Positions 54,186 to 63,215 of a stretch of DNA of 64,000 nt are shown in pieces (the stretch's first letter is position 1; the number at the start of each line of letters is the position of its first letter). The notes beneath the pieces are model-generated. The model had not been told where the DNA came from, did no database searches, and saw only the letters and a list, made by a program, of their open reading frames with translations. Source of the stretch: Bacteroidota bacterium (GTDB taxonomy: Bacteria; Bacteroidota; Bacteroidia; B-17B0; Aurantibacillaceae); the NCBI GenBank assembly GCA_018267475.1, contig JAFDYI010000025.1, positions 1 through 64,000 on the forward strand, in the 5' to 3' direction. A program made the position numbers and the translations under genes.

Positions 54186-56709
54186 GCGTAGTTTTGCAAA
54201 GGTGATAAAAGCCCACAAAATACTAAAAAAAGGAACGGCCGCTTGTATGGCCCTGTTTTTATTTTTATCCGCCTGTAAAACTACTCATTCTTTAAAAGAA
54301 GGGCAATACCTATTAGATCAAAACATCATTCAGCACAATACCTCCGAAATAGCCTCATCCGATATAGCGCCCTACATTAGGCAGCAGCCCAACAGACGCC
54401 TGGTAACTATCAACGTGTTGGGTATTCGTTGGTTCCCATATTATTTGTGGCTGTACAATTCTATTGACTCCGCTAAAATGGCTCAGGTAAAAGCAAAAAG
54501 AGATGCTAAATACGACAAAATAAATGCAAAACGGCTTTTTAAAGCGGAGGCCAAAAATAGAGCGCGTATAGCCAAAGGAAAAAAAACGAAAGAACCAAAG
54601 CTGAAAGATAAGACCGAATTAACCTGGCGCGAAAGTTGGATTCAAAATGGCGAACCGCCCTCTCTTTTAGATTCGGGATTGATAAAAACAAGCAAAGAAC
54701 AAATAAAAAAATTTCTTTTTACAAAAGGATATTTTAATGCTGTAATACAAGACAGCGTAGCGCTTTTTAAGCACAGAAAAAAAGCCAAAGTATATTACCA
54801 ACTACACGCGGGAATTCCGCATCAAATAAGCGCCATACGCTACGAAATAGAAGACCCTTTATTAAAATACTATGTACTGCAAGACTCTGTAAACTGCCTA
54901 ATAGAAAGAGGCATGCGCTACGATGCCGACGTACTGAGTGCCGAAAGAGAGCGCCTTGTAAAACAACAAAGAAACAATGGGTATTATGGGCTAAACACCG
55001 GGTTTGTACTGCTTTTGGTAGATACCAATTTACCCGGCAATAATGTAAATGTAACCATTAACATAAAACGAAATACAAAAGGAGAAGATAGCGCCGGAAA
55101 TTCTATTTACAGCAATCATACCCGCTATTACATCAACCATATTTACGTAGTTACCGACTATGATATTTTTAACAGAAATAAATCCTATACCGATACTTCT
55201 TCTTTAAATGATGTCCGTTTTTTATATAACAAGAAATTATTTTTTAAGAAAAAGGATATCGCCAACAAGATCTTTTTTTACAAGGGAGAACTTTTTAATA
55301 ATGATAAAGTAGATGAAACATATTCGCGCCTTACCTCCATGAAAGCCTTCAAAAGTGTAACGCTCGATTTTAAGCCTGACGAAAAAAAAACAGACCAAAT
55401 AAATAGTTATGTATTGATGGCGCCCAACTACAAACAAAACTTTTCGATAGAAACCGACGGCACCAACACATCAGGAAACTTAGGGGCTGAGCTTAGTGTA
55501 GTATATCAAAATAGAAATATTTTTAAAGGCTCTGAACTTTTAGAAATAAAATTAAAAGGCGGTTTAATTGCCCAGAAAAACTTTGCTTCACAAAGCAATG
55601 AAAACGCACCCACATACAATAAATTTTTACAAGCTTTTAATACCGTTCAATTTGGGCCGGAAGTAAACTTAAACTTTCCTAAAGCCTTATTTCCTTTTTC
55701 ATTAATTAAATTTTATAAAAATGCGGCCCCCACTACCATTGCCAGCAGTTCTTTTAATTATCAGCAAAACAGCTTGTATTCAAGAGCTTTAACCAGTATT
55801 AGCTATGGCTTACGTTTTAACGGAAAACGATTTATAAAACACAGCATCGTACCCTTTGAGGTAAACTTGATAAAGGCTCTTTTAAGCGACGGCTTTGCGC
55901 AACAATTAATTTTAGATAGCAACCGTTACCTTAGTAATAGTTTTAAAAGCCACTTAACTACCGTATCGCGCTACACTTTTATATACAACAACCAAACCAG
56001 CGATATAGCTTCTATGTATAAAGCTTTTTCCTTTTTAAAAGCCGATATAGAATCTTCAGGAAACATTATGCGCGGCTTATACAATTTAGCAGGGGCACAA
56101 AAAAACACACAGGGGCAGTACGAAATTTTAAACGTGCCTTTTGCTCAATTCCTACGATTTGACGTGGATTACCGGGTATATAAATCGGTAAAAAAACTAG
56201 GCCGTTTTGTTTTTAGAATGATGGGAGGAATGGGATACGCCTTACAAAACCTAAACGCCATGCCTTATGAAAAAAGTTTTTATGGAGGCGGGCCAAACGA
56301 TGTGCGAGCATGGACAGCACGGAGCTTAGGCCCCGGAAGTTCAAACCCTTTGCATGATAAATACAACGACAAAATAGGCGATATACAAATAGAGTTAAAC
56401 TTTGAATACCGATTTAAAATATATAAATGGCTGAATGGCGCTTATTTTATTGACGCCGGTAATATTTGGATGCGCCAAAAAGACCCTACACGCCCCGGAG
56501 CCGATTTTGCACTGAATCGTTTTTATAAAGAATTTGCCACAGGAACCGGCATAGGTATTAGAGCCGATTTCACTTATTTTATTTTGCGGGTTGATGGCGC
56601 CTTTAAAGTATATAACCCTACATACCCCGAAGGGCAACGTTGGGTTTTTGGAGGAGGAAACTTCTTTAGGTCGTTTATCCCTAATTTTGGTATAGGGTAT
56701 CCTTTTTAA
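54184..56709 (+). CDS. tamL: TamL-like outer-membrane assembly lipoprotein (BamA/TamA family)
   Basis: An 841-residue Omp85-superfamily protein. Unlike proteobacterial TamA it has a lipobox (FLFLSAC, Cys about 30), as known for Bacteroidota TamL. POTRA-like domains occupy about 35-420, with a Lys/Arg/Ala-rich insertion (about 95-150, KAKRDAKYDKINAK), and the rest is a 16-strand beta barrel ending in phenylalanine (FGIGYPF) with the YGGGPNDVRAW segment near 700. It should help insert or translocate outer-membrane and surface proteins with TamB, which is not in this window. Start ATG 54184 is used; a later ATG at 54247 would give a shorter signal peptide. Confidence 0.9.
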   Translation: MRSFAKVIKAHKILKKGTAACMALFLFLSACKTTHSLKEGQYLLDQNIIQHNTSEIASSDIAPYIRQQPNRRLVTINVLGIRWFPYYLWLYNSIDSAKMAQVKAKRDAKYDKINAKRLFKAEAKNRARIAKGKKTKEPKLKDKTELTWRESWIQNGEPPSLLDSGLIKTSKEQIKKFLFTKGYFNAVIQDSVALFKHRKKAKVYYQLHAGIPHQISAIRYEIEDPLLKYYVLQDSVNCLIERGMRYDADVLSAERERLVKQQRNNGYYGLNTGFVLLLVDTNLPGNNVNVTINIKRNTKGEDSAGNSIYSNHTRYYINHIYVVTDYDIFNRNKSYTDTSSLNDVRFLYNKKLFFKKKDIANKIFFYKGELFNNDKVDETYSRLTSMKAFKSVTLDFKPDEKKTDQINSYVLMAPNYKQNFSIETDGTNTSGNLGAELSVVYQNRNIFKGSELLEIKLKGGLIAQKNFASQSNENAPTYNKFLQAFNTVQFGPEVNLNFPKALFPFSLIKFYKNAAPTTIASSSFNYQQNSLYSRALTSISYGLRFNGKRFIKHSIVPFEVNLIKALLSDGFAQQLILDSNRYLSNSFKSHLTTVSRYTFIYNNQTSDIASMYKAFSFLKADIESSGNIMRGLYNLAGAQKNTQGQYEILNVPFAQFLRFDVDYRVYKSVKKLGRFVFRMMGGMGYALQNLNAMPYEKSFYGGGPNDVRAWTARSLGPGSSNPLHDKYNDKIGDIQIELNFEYRFKIYKWLNGAYFIDAGNIWMRQKDPTRPGADFALNRFYKEFATGTGIGIRADFTYFILRVDGAFKVYNPTYPEGQRWVFGGGNFFRSFIPNFGIGYPF

Positions 56710-56730
56710 AAAAATAACAGAAAAAAAACG

Positions 56731-56738
56731 TACCTTTG
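56731..56738 (+). promoter_or_regulatory. -7 element TACCTTTG of rnpB
   Basis: Exact TAnnTTTG 4 bp before the paired 5' end of RNase P RNA (56743). It calibrates the distance from this box to the start of transcription as about 5 nt in this genome. Confidence 0.7.
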
Positions 56739-56742
56739 CACC

Positions 56743-57102
56743 AAGCAGGCCGTTCTATCGCTGCAAGAATACTTGTAGAGGAAAGTCCGGACAACATAGG
56801 GCATCTCACCTTTTGAAAAAGAGGGTGCGCCGCGGATAACCAGGCGTAACAGATAGTGCCACAGAAAAAATACCGCTTTGCCAAAGCAGAGTAAGGGTGA
56901 AAACGCGAGGTAAGAGCTCACGCACGCAGCAGTAATGCTGGGTGAGGAAAACCTTGAGAGTTGAAACGCCAAATAAATTGCAGCTTGAAAATAGCTCGTT
57001 TAACGTTCTAAAGAAATTTAGAACACTGCAATGGGTAGGCCGACTAGATAAATGATAGAAACCGCGCAAGCGGCACAAAACCCGGCTTATAGGCCTGCTT
57101 TT
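56743..57102 (+). ncRNA. rnpB: RNase P RNA (class A)
   Basis: A 360-nt RNA catalysing tRNA 5' maturation. P1 pairs AAGCAGGCC (56743-56751) with GGCCTGCTT (57092-57100). The conserved core is present: GAGGAAAGTCCGGAC (from 56779), the P4 partner region, GTAGGCCGACTAGATAAATG near 57034, and the 3' ACAAAACCCGGCTTA. Located between tamL and the thioesterase. Confidence 0.96.
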
Positions 57103-57158
57103 ACAAAATATAATCGCCTTAGCTGACTAAAATCATAAACTTATTTTTTTATCCGGAC

Positions 57159-57166
57159 TATCTTTG
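57159..57166 (+). promoter_or_regulatory. -7 element TATCTTTG of the thioesterase gene
   Basis: TAnnTTTG match, predicted start near 57171, leader about 24 nt. Confidence 0.55.
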
Positions 57167-57194
57167 TGTAAAACACAGAAGCGATATAACACGC

Positions 57195-57668
57195 ATGAAT
57201 TTAACAACAAAAAAAGCAAAAACACCAAAAGACTCTGAAACAACGGTAACCGAAGTGGTGTGCCCCAACGATACAAACCCTATGGGTATTTTACAAGGAG
57301 GGAAACTAGTACAATGGATGGATATTGCCTCGGCAGTATGTGCACAAAACCACTCCGAACATATTTGTGTAACAGCCTCTATAGATAGTGTACTGTTTAA
57401 AACACCGGCAAAAATAGGAGACATTGTTACTATAAAAGCAAAGATGACGCGCGCCTTCAACAGCTCTATGGAAATTTTTGTGCAAGCCTGGGCAAAAAAG
57501 GTGGTAAGTCAAAAAGCCTATTTAATAAACGAAGCCTATTTTACCTTTGTTGCTATTGATGATTATGGGACTCCTTGCGAAATAAAGGGGCTAAAACCCG
57601 TAACGAGCGTAGAAAAAAAACAATATGCCGCTGCCATCAAAAGAAAAAAACAACGACTTGAAAGCTAG
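57195..57668 (+). CDS. Acyl-CoA thioesterase, hotdog fold (YciA/BFIT type)
   Basis: A 157-residue cytoplasmic enzyme hydrolysing acyl-CoA. The hotdog helix with catalytic residues reads NPMGILQGGKLVQWMDIASAV (split: NPMG about 29-32, then GGKLVQWMD), followed by SIDSVLFKTPAKIGD (about 74-88). A basic tail (KRKKQR) ends it. Physiological substrate cannot be told. Confidence 0.92.
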   Translation: MNLTTKKAKTPKDSETTVTEVVCPNDTNPMGILQGGKLVQWMDIASAVCAQNHSEHICVTASIDSVLFKTPAKIGDIVTIKAKMTRAFNSSMEIFVQAWAKKVVSQKAYLINEAYFTFVAIDDYGTPCEIKGLKPVTSVEKKQYAAAIKRKKQRLES

Positions 57669-57686
57669 ATTATTAAAATAAAGAAT

Positions 57687-58649
57687 ATGGATACAGAAAA
57701 CACATTGCATTTGACAGAAGGACATCCGGTGCAAACGTATTTAAAAGAAAGCAGCGTATTACATAAATTATTGCAAGAGCTACAGGAAACAAAGGCGCAC
57801 GCTGATTTTCAAAAATTTTACAATCTCTTTAATCAACTCCAAACTATTGAAAATCGATTTGTAAGAAAAGAGAATCAACTATTTCCTTTTTTAGAAAAAA
57901 GAGGTTGGCACGGCCCATCACAAGGAATGTGGTCTTTTCATGACACACTGCGAGAGGAAATGCGCATCATACGAAAAGCCTTTGACGCTAAACAGTATCA
58001 ACAAGTAGATAAGGATATAGCGCATTTAATAAACGGAATTTTAAATTTAATGAAAATAGAAGAAACTATTTTGTTTCCAAAAGCCCTTTCTATTTTGCAA
58101 GAAGAAGATTGGATAGCTATCAGCAAAGGAGAAAAAGAAACAGGCTGGATGCTTGCTTCGCCTCCCCCCGTATATTTAGGAGAAAAAAACGAAAAAGAAA
58201 TAAAGAGTTCTTTAGAGGCAGAGCCTGTTTTTGAAAAAAACACACATTACGACGAAGGCTATTTATCCATAGAACAAGTAAACTTATTATTTAAAACATT
58301 ACCTATAGACCTTACTTTTGTAGATGAGAACGATCGCGTTATTTTTTATAACAGAGGGCAAGAGCGCGTATTTCCAAGAAGTGCGGGTATTATAGGGCGC
58401 GAAGTAAAATTTTGCCACCCACCCAAAAGCGTAGGTACTGTTTTAGAAATTTTAGAAAAATTTAGAACGGGGCAACAAAATGAAGCTTCCTTTTGGATTA
58501 ATTATAAAGGGCGGCTTATTTACATTAGATATTTTGCGGTACGAGATGCCGAAAAAAAATATAGAGGAGTAATCGAAATGTCTCAAGACATAAGCGATTT
58601 AAAAAATATAGAAGGCGAGCGCCGCCTGCTACATTGGCAAGGCATGTAG
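57687..58649 (+). CDS. Hemerythrin (HHE/DUF438-like) plus PAS sensor protein
   Basis: A 320-residue cytoplasmic protein. Residues about 10-150 form a four-helix hemerythrin-type region: H-P start, RKENQLFPFLEKRGW (about 57-71), FHDTLREEM (about 83-91), EETILFPKAL (about 129-138). Residues about 195-305 are a PAS domain (LTFVDENDRVIFYNR, GREVKFCHPPKS, YIRYFAVRD). HHE domains bind di-iron and respond to O2 or NO; no output domain is present. It faces the norCB operon tail to tail, so NO or O2 sensing is a reasonable inference. Confidence 0.87.
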   Translation: MDTENTLHLTEGHPVQTYLKESSVLHKLLQELQETKAHADFQKFYNLFNQLQTIENRFVRKENQLFPFLEKRGWHGPSQGMWSFHDTLREEMRIIRKAFDAKQYQQVDKDIAHLINGILNLMKIEETILFPKALSILQEEDWIAISKGEKETGWMLASPPPVYLGEKNEKEIKSSLEAEPVFEKNTHYDEGYLSIEQVNLLFKTLPIDLTFVDENDRVIFYNRGQERVFPRSAGIIGREVKFCHPPKSVGTVLEILEKFRTGQQNEASFWINYKGRLIYIRYFAVRDAEKKYRGVIEMSQDISDLKNIEGERRLLHWQGM

Positions 58650-58668
58650 TTTTATTGCCGTCGTTTTT

Positions 58669-58845
58669 TTACAAAACAATAATAACCCCAACCAATAAGC
58701 ATATCCCGATTAGGTACGAAACGCCTATAATAGCAAAACCCACTCGGTAATGTTGTTCGCCTTTTAGGCGGTAGCCATTTATATAAAGGCCAATAGCAAG
58801 GCACAAAAGCACCCACACGATAGATAAAAGAATGTAATTGTCCAT
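58669..58845 (-). CDS. 58-residue small membrane protein at the end of the nor operon
   Basis: Minus-strand ATG at 58845, stop at 58671-58669. Two hydrophobic helices (ILLSIVWVLLCLAIGLYI at 5-22 and FAIIGVSYLIGICLLVGVII at 37-56) joined by a charged loop NGYRLKGEQHYR. It is 5 bp after proline dehydrogenase, so it is the last gene of the run. No family recognised; a small accessory subunit of the NorB-like enzyme or an unrelated membrane peptide are both possible. Too short for usual gene-length cut-offs. Confidence 0.75.
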   Translation of the reverse strand: MDNYILLSIVWVLLCLAIGLYINGYRLKGEQHYRVGFAIIGVSYLIGICLLVGVIIVL

Positions 58846-58850
58846 GATGT

Positions 58851-60026
58851 TTATTTTTTTCGGTTATTTAATTCTGTTTTTATTTTTTTTAACTCATCTA
58901 CTATTTGTGCGTTTACGGAGCTATTTTCTTCCGAGCGTCTAATTAAATAGGGTATGGCTTTTTTTATTTCACCATAGGGCAAATATTTTGAAACATTATA
59001 ATTGCCGGAGGCTAAGTTAAAAGTAAGACTATCGCACATACCGTATAGCTGCGAAAACCGCACCTTATTTTCTATATCTTTAATTTGATATTTTTTAATA
59101 CAATCAATAGCTAATTGTGTGCTTACGTAGTTGTGCGAAGCAATACATGTTGAAACATTTTTATGATTACTTAAACATAATTCTACCGCGGTATTAAATG
59201 ACTGATCGGTTTGCTCTTTAGTATCAAAAACGGGCGATTCTTTTTTTTCTTTTAAAGCTGTTTCTCTTTCTTTTTCGAGATAAGCACCGCGCACCAATTT
59301 TATCCCTGCAATGTATTGTTTTTGTTTTCCTGATGCTATTAACTTATGTAAATATTCCATACGGTCTTTCAAATACATCTGCAAGGTATTAAACACAACT
59401 GCCTTTTCTGTGTTGTATTTTTCCATCATGTTTTCTACCATTGCATCTATAATATCCTGCATAAACCGGTCTTCAGCATCAATATATACCACCACATTGT
59501 TTTCTTTAGCCGTAAGGCAAATTAAATCTATTCTGTTATATAGTTTTTCAAAACGCAATTTTGATTTTTCATCTGTAGGAAAATGATTGGCATTACACGC
59601 TGCTAAAAAAACAGAATCTTCTAAACCGGTTATTTTTACACTTACATAATTATTTGGACACTCTTTTCCCAATCGTTTAATATTAGTAACGATAGTACCT
59701 GTGTTGCTTTTAAAAATAGCTTCCGTTTTTTCGCTTTCCGATACGTAATCCAGTACGGCTGCTACTTTAAATTGATTTATTTTTTTTATTTGCTGAAAAG
59801 CTTCATCTAAGGTTTCTCCGGCACAAAATAGTTTAAAAATAGTTTTTTTTATAAAAAACTTAAACGGTAAGCGGTATCTTATGATGCCGTTTGCACCTGC
59901 TTTCAACACCCGCAGCACATACGGTTTTTGCAAAATTTTAAAAACGAGGTAGCTTCGTTTTAAATCGCTGTTACTTTTATGTTGAAACGCAATTCTTGTG
60001 TTTTGTAAATCAATGGTGTTATTCAT
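58851..60026 (-). CDS. Proline dehydrogenase
   Basis: A 391-residue flavoenzyme oxidising proline to pyrroline-5-carboxylate and passing electrons to quinone. TIM-barrel PRODH features: YIDAEDRFMQ (about 175-184), TLQMYLKDR (about 206-214), KLVRGAYLEKER (about 231-242), ASHN near 288 and the FAD/proline-binding C-terminal YGEIKKAIPYLIRRSEEN (about 347-364). It is the monofunctional form; the partner P5C dehydrogenase is not here. It overlaps the norB-like gene by 8 bp, so it is translated with it, which is an unusual partnership. Confidence 0.93.
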   Translation of the reverse strand: MNNTIDLQNTRIAFQHKSNSDLKRSYLVFKILQKPYVLRVLKAGANGIIRYRLPFKFFIKKTIFKLFCAGETLDEAFQQIKKINQFKVAAVLDYVSESEKTEAIFKSNTGTIVTNIKRLGKECPNNYVSVKITGLEDSVFLAACNANHFPTDEKSKLRFEKLYNRIDLICLTAKENNVVVYIDAEDRFMQDIIDAMVENMMEKYNTEKAVVFNTLQMYLKDRMEYLHKLIASGKQKQYIAGIKLVRGAYLEKERETALKEKKESPVFDTKEQTDQSFNTAVELCLSNHKNVSTCIASHNYVSTQLAIDCIKKYQIKDIENKVRFSQLYGMCDSLTFNLASGNYNVSKYLPYGEIKKAIPYLIRRSEENSSVNAQIVDELKKIKTELNNRKK

Positions 60027-61362
60027 ACGATGGCTTTATGGTAACGTTTTTTATGAAAGGCTTCAATAGACTGGTAATTAAAATAACAAATGAAAAAAAC
60101 AAGCCGATGCCTGCTAAAGTAAAAACAATGAAATAAGGCTGTAGGGTGCTCATCATTTGTGAGTACGATGCTTGGGGTGTGCTTAATTGCCATATTCCTT
60201 TTTTAACCCCGGCTATATTCAACGAAACCCAAAATATCAGCAAACTAATTTGTAATGCCCAAAAAGCAGATACAAGTATTTTTTTTGATTTTATTTTTTG
60301 ATGCCTACAAGGTTTTAAAAATTCAAAGCAGGCCGCCAACAAAATCATACTATTGATGCCTATAGTGGTGCCCATGGCGTGCGCTACAGTAATGTGCGTG
60401 CCGTGCGTATAAAGGTTAATAGCGGGTATAGACATCAAAATAGCTTGCCCCATATTTATGAATACCCATATATCAGAGGCCATAATAAATTTATAGGGAA
60501 AATAATGTTCGTGTTTTTGAATCGTATTTAACGCCTCTTTCCAAGTATAAATAATTTTAATAAAAAAAATCCATTCGGTCATACTCACAGCATAGCCTAT
60601 GTAGCGAATGTATTTTTCGGTAGGCAGGGTATAAAGATGATGCCCCCAATTAAACATTAAATTAAACAGCCCTAAAAAATACATAGCGAAGGCTATTTTG
60701 TTTTTTCCTACTTTTTTGGAGTTAGCTATTTTATCCATTAAAAAAAAAGCGGTACCGTATATCATTTGATTCCAAGAGCCAACTAAAGACCCGTTTACTT
60801 TCCATTGTATGGTGGTGTCGGTAATGAAGTGTTGCCTAAAGTACGGGATAAGCCACAAGTAATTTTCAGAAAAGGTGAAAAAGAAAAACACCAACCCTGT
60901 AAGCCACATCCACACATATACCGGCCACTTTCTTATTTTTTCGCTATGTATATAAAAATTAACCAAAAACAACAACCAGGCAAGGGCAATAGGCAAAGCC
61001 CATATAGGGTTAAATTCCCAATACTCTCTTCCGCCAAATTGATGTGCAAAATAAGAGGTGCAGATGCCTATGATAGAAAATACCCACAACAACCATTGAG
61101 CCCATGCTATATTTTTATTTATAGTTTGTTGGGTAATAGCTTGCAAGCCGTTATATACGCAGCCTGTTGCTCCCAAAATAATCCAAAACAGGGCTGAAGA
61201 AACGTGAAGCGGTCGTAAAGAGATAAACCCAAGTGTGCTTTTTAAAAACTCAGGGTATATATAGGTAATAGCCGCCAAAACACCAAAGCACAAGCCAAAC
61301 AACAACATAAAAAGAGCTGTTATTAAAAATAAATTTCCGGCGCCTATTTTATTTGTTTTCAT
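60019..61362 (-). CDS. norB: NorB-like haem-copper/nitric oxide reductase subunit with changed ligands
   Basis: A 447-residue membrane protein with about 12 helices, catalytic subunit of a NorCB-type nitric oxide reductase. Compared from memory with the Pseudomonas NorB: kept are low-spin haem ligand H53 (RPLHVSS), iron ligands H241-H242 (WGHHLY), E263 (SMTEW) and the haem b3 ligand H328 (VAHAM). Changed are N190 where the third FeB histidine (H207) is expected, V194 for E211, and M330 for the second low-spin haem histidine (H349). N190 is exactly 51 residues before H241, the same spacing as in NorB. So it is a divergent family member; NO reduction is likely from norC but not proven. It overlaps norC by 14 bp. 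Confidence 0.85.
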   Translation of the reverse strand: MKTNKIGAGNLFLITALFMLLFGLCFGVLAAITYIYPEFLKSTLGFISLRPLHVSSALFWIILGATGCVYNGLQAITQQTINKNIAWAQWLLWVFSIIGICTSYFAHQFGGREYWEFNPIWALPIALAWLLFLVNFYIHSEKIRKWPVYVWMWLTGLVFFFFTFSENYLWLIPYFRQHFITDTTIQWKVNGSLVGSWNQMIYGTAFFLMDKIANSKKVGKNKIAFAMYFLGLFNLMFNWGHHLYTLPTEKYIRYIGYAVSMTEWIFFIKIIYTWKEALNTIQKHEHYFPYKFIMASDIWVFINMGQAILMSIPAINLYTHGTHITVAHAMGTTIGINSMILLAACFEFLKPCRHQKIKSKKILVSAFWALQISLLIFWVSLNIAGVKKGIWQLSTPQASYSQMMSTLQPYFIVFTLAGIGLFFSFVILITSLLKPFIKNVTIKPSYE

Positions 61363-61771
61363 GCGCTTCTATCATACCTAAATTATCTTTTCTAAACTTG
61401 CGTAAATCGGCATTTCCGCTAGCATCTACCGATTTTAAAAACTCTACCAATTGACTCATTTCCATTTCTGAAATAGTAAAAGCAGGCATTTGTTTAATCC
61501 CCGTTTTTACCATAGTGCGCACCAATGCCTCTCCTTTTTTGGGTTGCGAAATAACGTTGGTTAAGTCGGGGCCTAAATACCCGCCTAAACTGTATAATTG
61601 GTGACAAGACTGGCAGTTGTATTTTTGCCACACCAATCTACCTTGCGCCGCCGTTTCTTTATTGAATGACGTATTGCCTGTATTTGATAAGGGCTGCATA
61701 TATATGCTTATAGAGTATGCTAAAAATAATATGCTTAAAAACAAAAAAGTATGTCGTGCTTTTATTTTCAT
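61349..61771 (-). CDS. norC: NorC-like membrane-anchored cytochrome c
   Basis: A 140-residue protein: one N-terminal membrane anchor (about 8-26) and a haem-c domain with CQSCH (53-57), LGGYLGPDLTNV (62-73) and axial Met95 in KQMPAF. The pattern GRLVWQKYNCQSCHQLYSLGG is that of NorC, the electron-entry subunit of cNOR (shown here in part: CQSCHQLYSLGG). It lies 14 bp after the tyrosine phenol-lyase gene and overlaps norB. Confidence 0.92.
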   Translation of the reverse strand: MKIKARHTFLFLSILFLAYSISIYMQPLSNTGNTSFNKETAAQGRLVWQKYNCQSCHQLYSLGGYLGPDLTNVISQPKKGEALVRTMVKTGIKQMPAFTISEMEMSQLVEFLKSVDASGNADLRKFRKDNLGMIEAHENK

Positions 61772-61785
61772 GCAATAATTTTATC

Positions 61786-63168
61786 TTACATTTTTTCAAA
61801 TTTTGCCTGGAAGAATCGTAAATATTTTGGCTCATAAATCATTTTCAATCCTTTAATAGATTTTCTTAGTTCGTAAACAGAAGCCGCCGATTCGGCGACT
61901 ACATCCATATGAGCTTGCGTATAAACCCTTCTGGGAATGGTAAAACGAACCAATTCTAATTTTGGGTAATAATTTTCGCCATTCGGTTTCCTTCCGGCAG
62001 AAACGATACCTCTTTCCATTGTTCTTACCCCCGAATCAATATACAACTCGGCAGCTAGCGTTTGAGCAGGAAATTGGTCTTGCGTTAGGTGAGGTAAAAA
62101 GGCTTTAGCATCTACAAAAATACCATGCCCGCCAATCGGCTTTACAATGGGTAACCCATACTCCAGCATTTTTTGACCAAGATATTCCACCTGCCCCACG
62201 CGCGCACGCTGATGATCGTCGTTTAAACTTTCGACAATACCTACTGCAATGGCTTCCATGTCTCTGCCTGCTAAACCGCCATACGTATGCAAGCCTTCGT
62301 ACACTACTACCAAATTTCTAGCTTCTTCAAACACATTCCAATCGTTAATAGCCATAAACCCACCAATATTTACCAAAGCATCTTTTTTGGCGCTCATGGT
62401 AGCTCCATCTGTATAAGAACAAATTTCTTTTACAATATCTTTAATGCTTTTTTTATCGTACCCTTTTTCACGCTGTTGAATAAAATAAGCGTTTTCTGCC
62501 ACCCTCGTCATATCATGAATGATGCGAATACCGTGTTTTTTAGTATAAGCTCTCAACTCCTTTAAATTAGCCATGCTTACCGGTTGGCCGCCTGCCATGT
62601 TTACGTTAGTAGCCACGCACACATAGGGTATTTTTTTTGCTCCATATTTTTTTACCAACTTATCTAACTTAGCTATATCCACGTTTCCTTTAAAAGGGTG
62701 TTCATTTAACGGATCGTGTGCTTCATCTATAATCACATCAGCAAATATGCCCCCTGCTAATTCTTGGTGCAAGCGGGTTGTGGTAAAATACATATTACCC
62801 GGTATAATGTCTCCTTTCTTAATTAAAATTTGAGATAATATGTTTTCTGCTGCCCTACCTTGGTGTGTGGGCACTACATATTTATATCCATAATACTTTT
62901 GAATGGTTTCTTCTAAAAAATAATAACTTTTGCTGCCTGCATACGCCTCATCACCGGTCATAAAAGCGCTCCACTGGCGGTCGCTCATAGAATTGGTTCC
63001 GCTATCTGTTAGCAAATCAATATATACATCTTCCGACCGTAAAAGAAACGTGTTATAGCCTGCTTCCTTAATCGCTTTAGTACGTTGCTGCTTGGTAGTC
63101 ATTTTTAATAATTCTACCATTTTCATTTTATAGGGCTCTGCCCATGAGCGTTTTTTTATTGTTTTCAT
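61786..63168 (-). CDS. tpl: Tyrosine phenol-lyase
   Basis: A 460-residue PLP enzyme splitting L-tyrosine to phenol, pyruvate and ammonia. It follows tyrosine phenol-lyase rather than tryptophanase: FTTTR (128-132), PLP lysine K262 in TMSAKKD, and above all VRTMERGIVSAGR (381-393), where R386 equals the tyrosine-specific Arg381. Other family blocks: LLTDSGTNSMSD, PTHQGRAAENIL, IPRRVYTQAHMDVV. Length is the family norm. Lies 47 bp after the tryptophanase-like gene and 14 bp before norC. Confidence 0.9.
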   Translation of the reverse strand: MKTIKKRSWAEPYKMKMVELLKMTTKQQRTKAIKEAGYNTFLLRSEDVYIDLLTDSGTNSMSDRQWSAFMTGDEAYAGSKSYYFLEETIQKYYGYKYVVPTHQGRAAENILSQILIKKGDIIPGNMYFTTTRLHQELAGGIFADVIIDEAHDPLNEHPFKGNVDIAKLDKLVKKYGAKKIPYVCVATNVNMAGGQPVSMANLKELRAYTKKHGIRIIHDMTRVAENAYFIQQREKGYDKKSIKDIVKEICSYTDGATMSAKKDALVNIGGFMAINDWNVFEEARNLVVVYEGLHTYGGLAGRDMEAIAVGIVESLNDDHQRARVGQVEYLGQKMLEYGLPIVKPIGGHGIFVDAKAFLPHLTQDQFPAQTLAAELYIDSGVRTMERGIVSAGRKPNGENYYPKLELVRFTIPRRVYTQAHMDVVAESAASVYELRKSIKGLKMIYEPKYLRFFQAKFEKM

Positions 63169-63215
63169 ATCCTTTTATTTATTGTTATTCGTGTGCTTTT
63201 AATATGTTTTATTTC

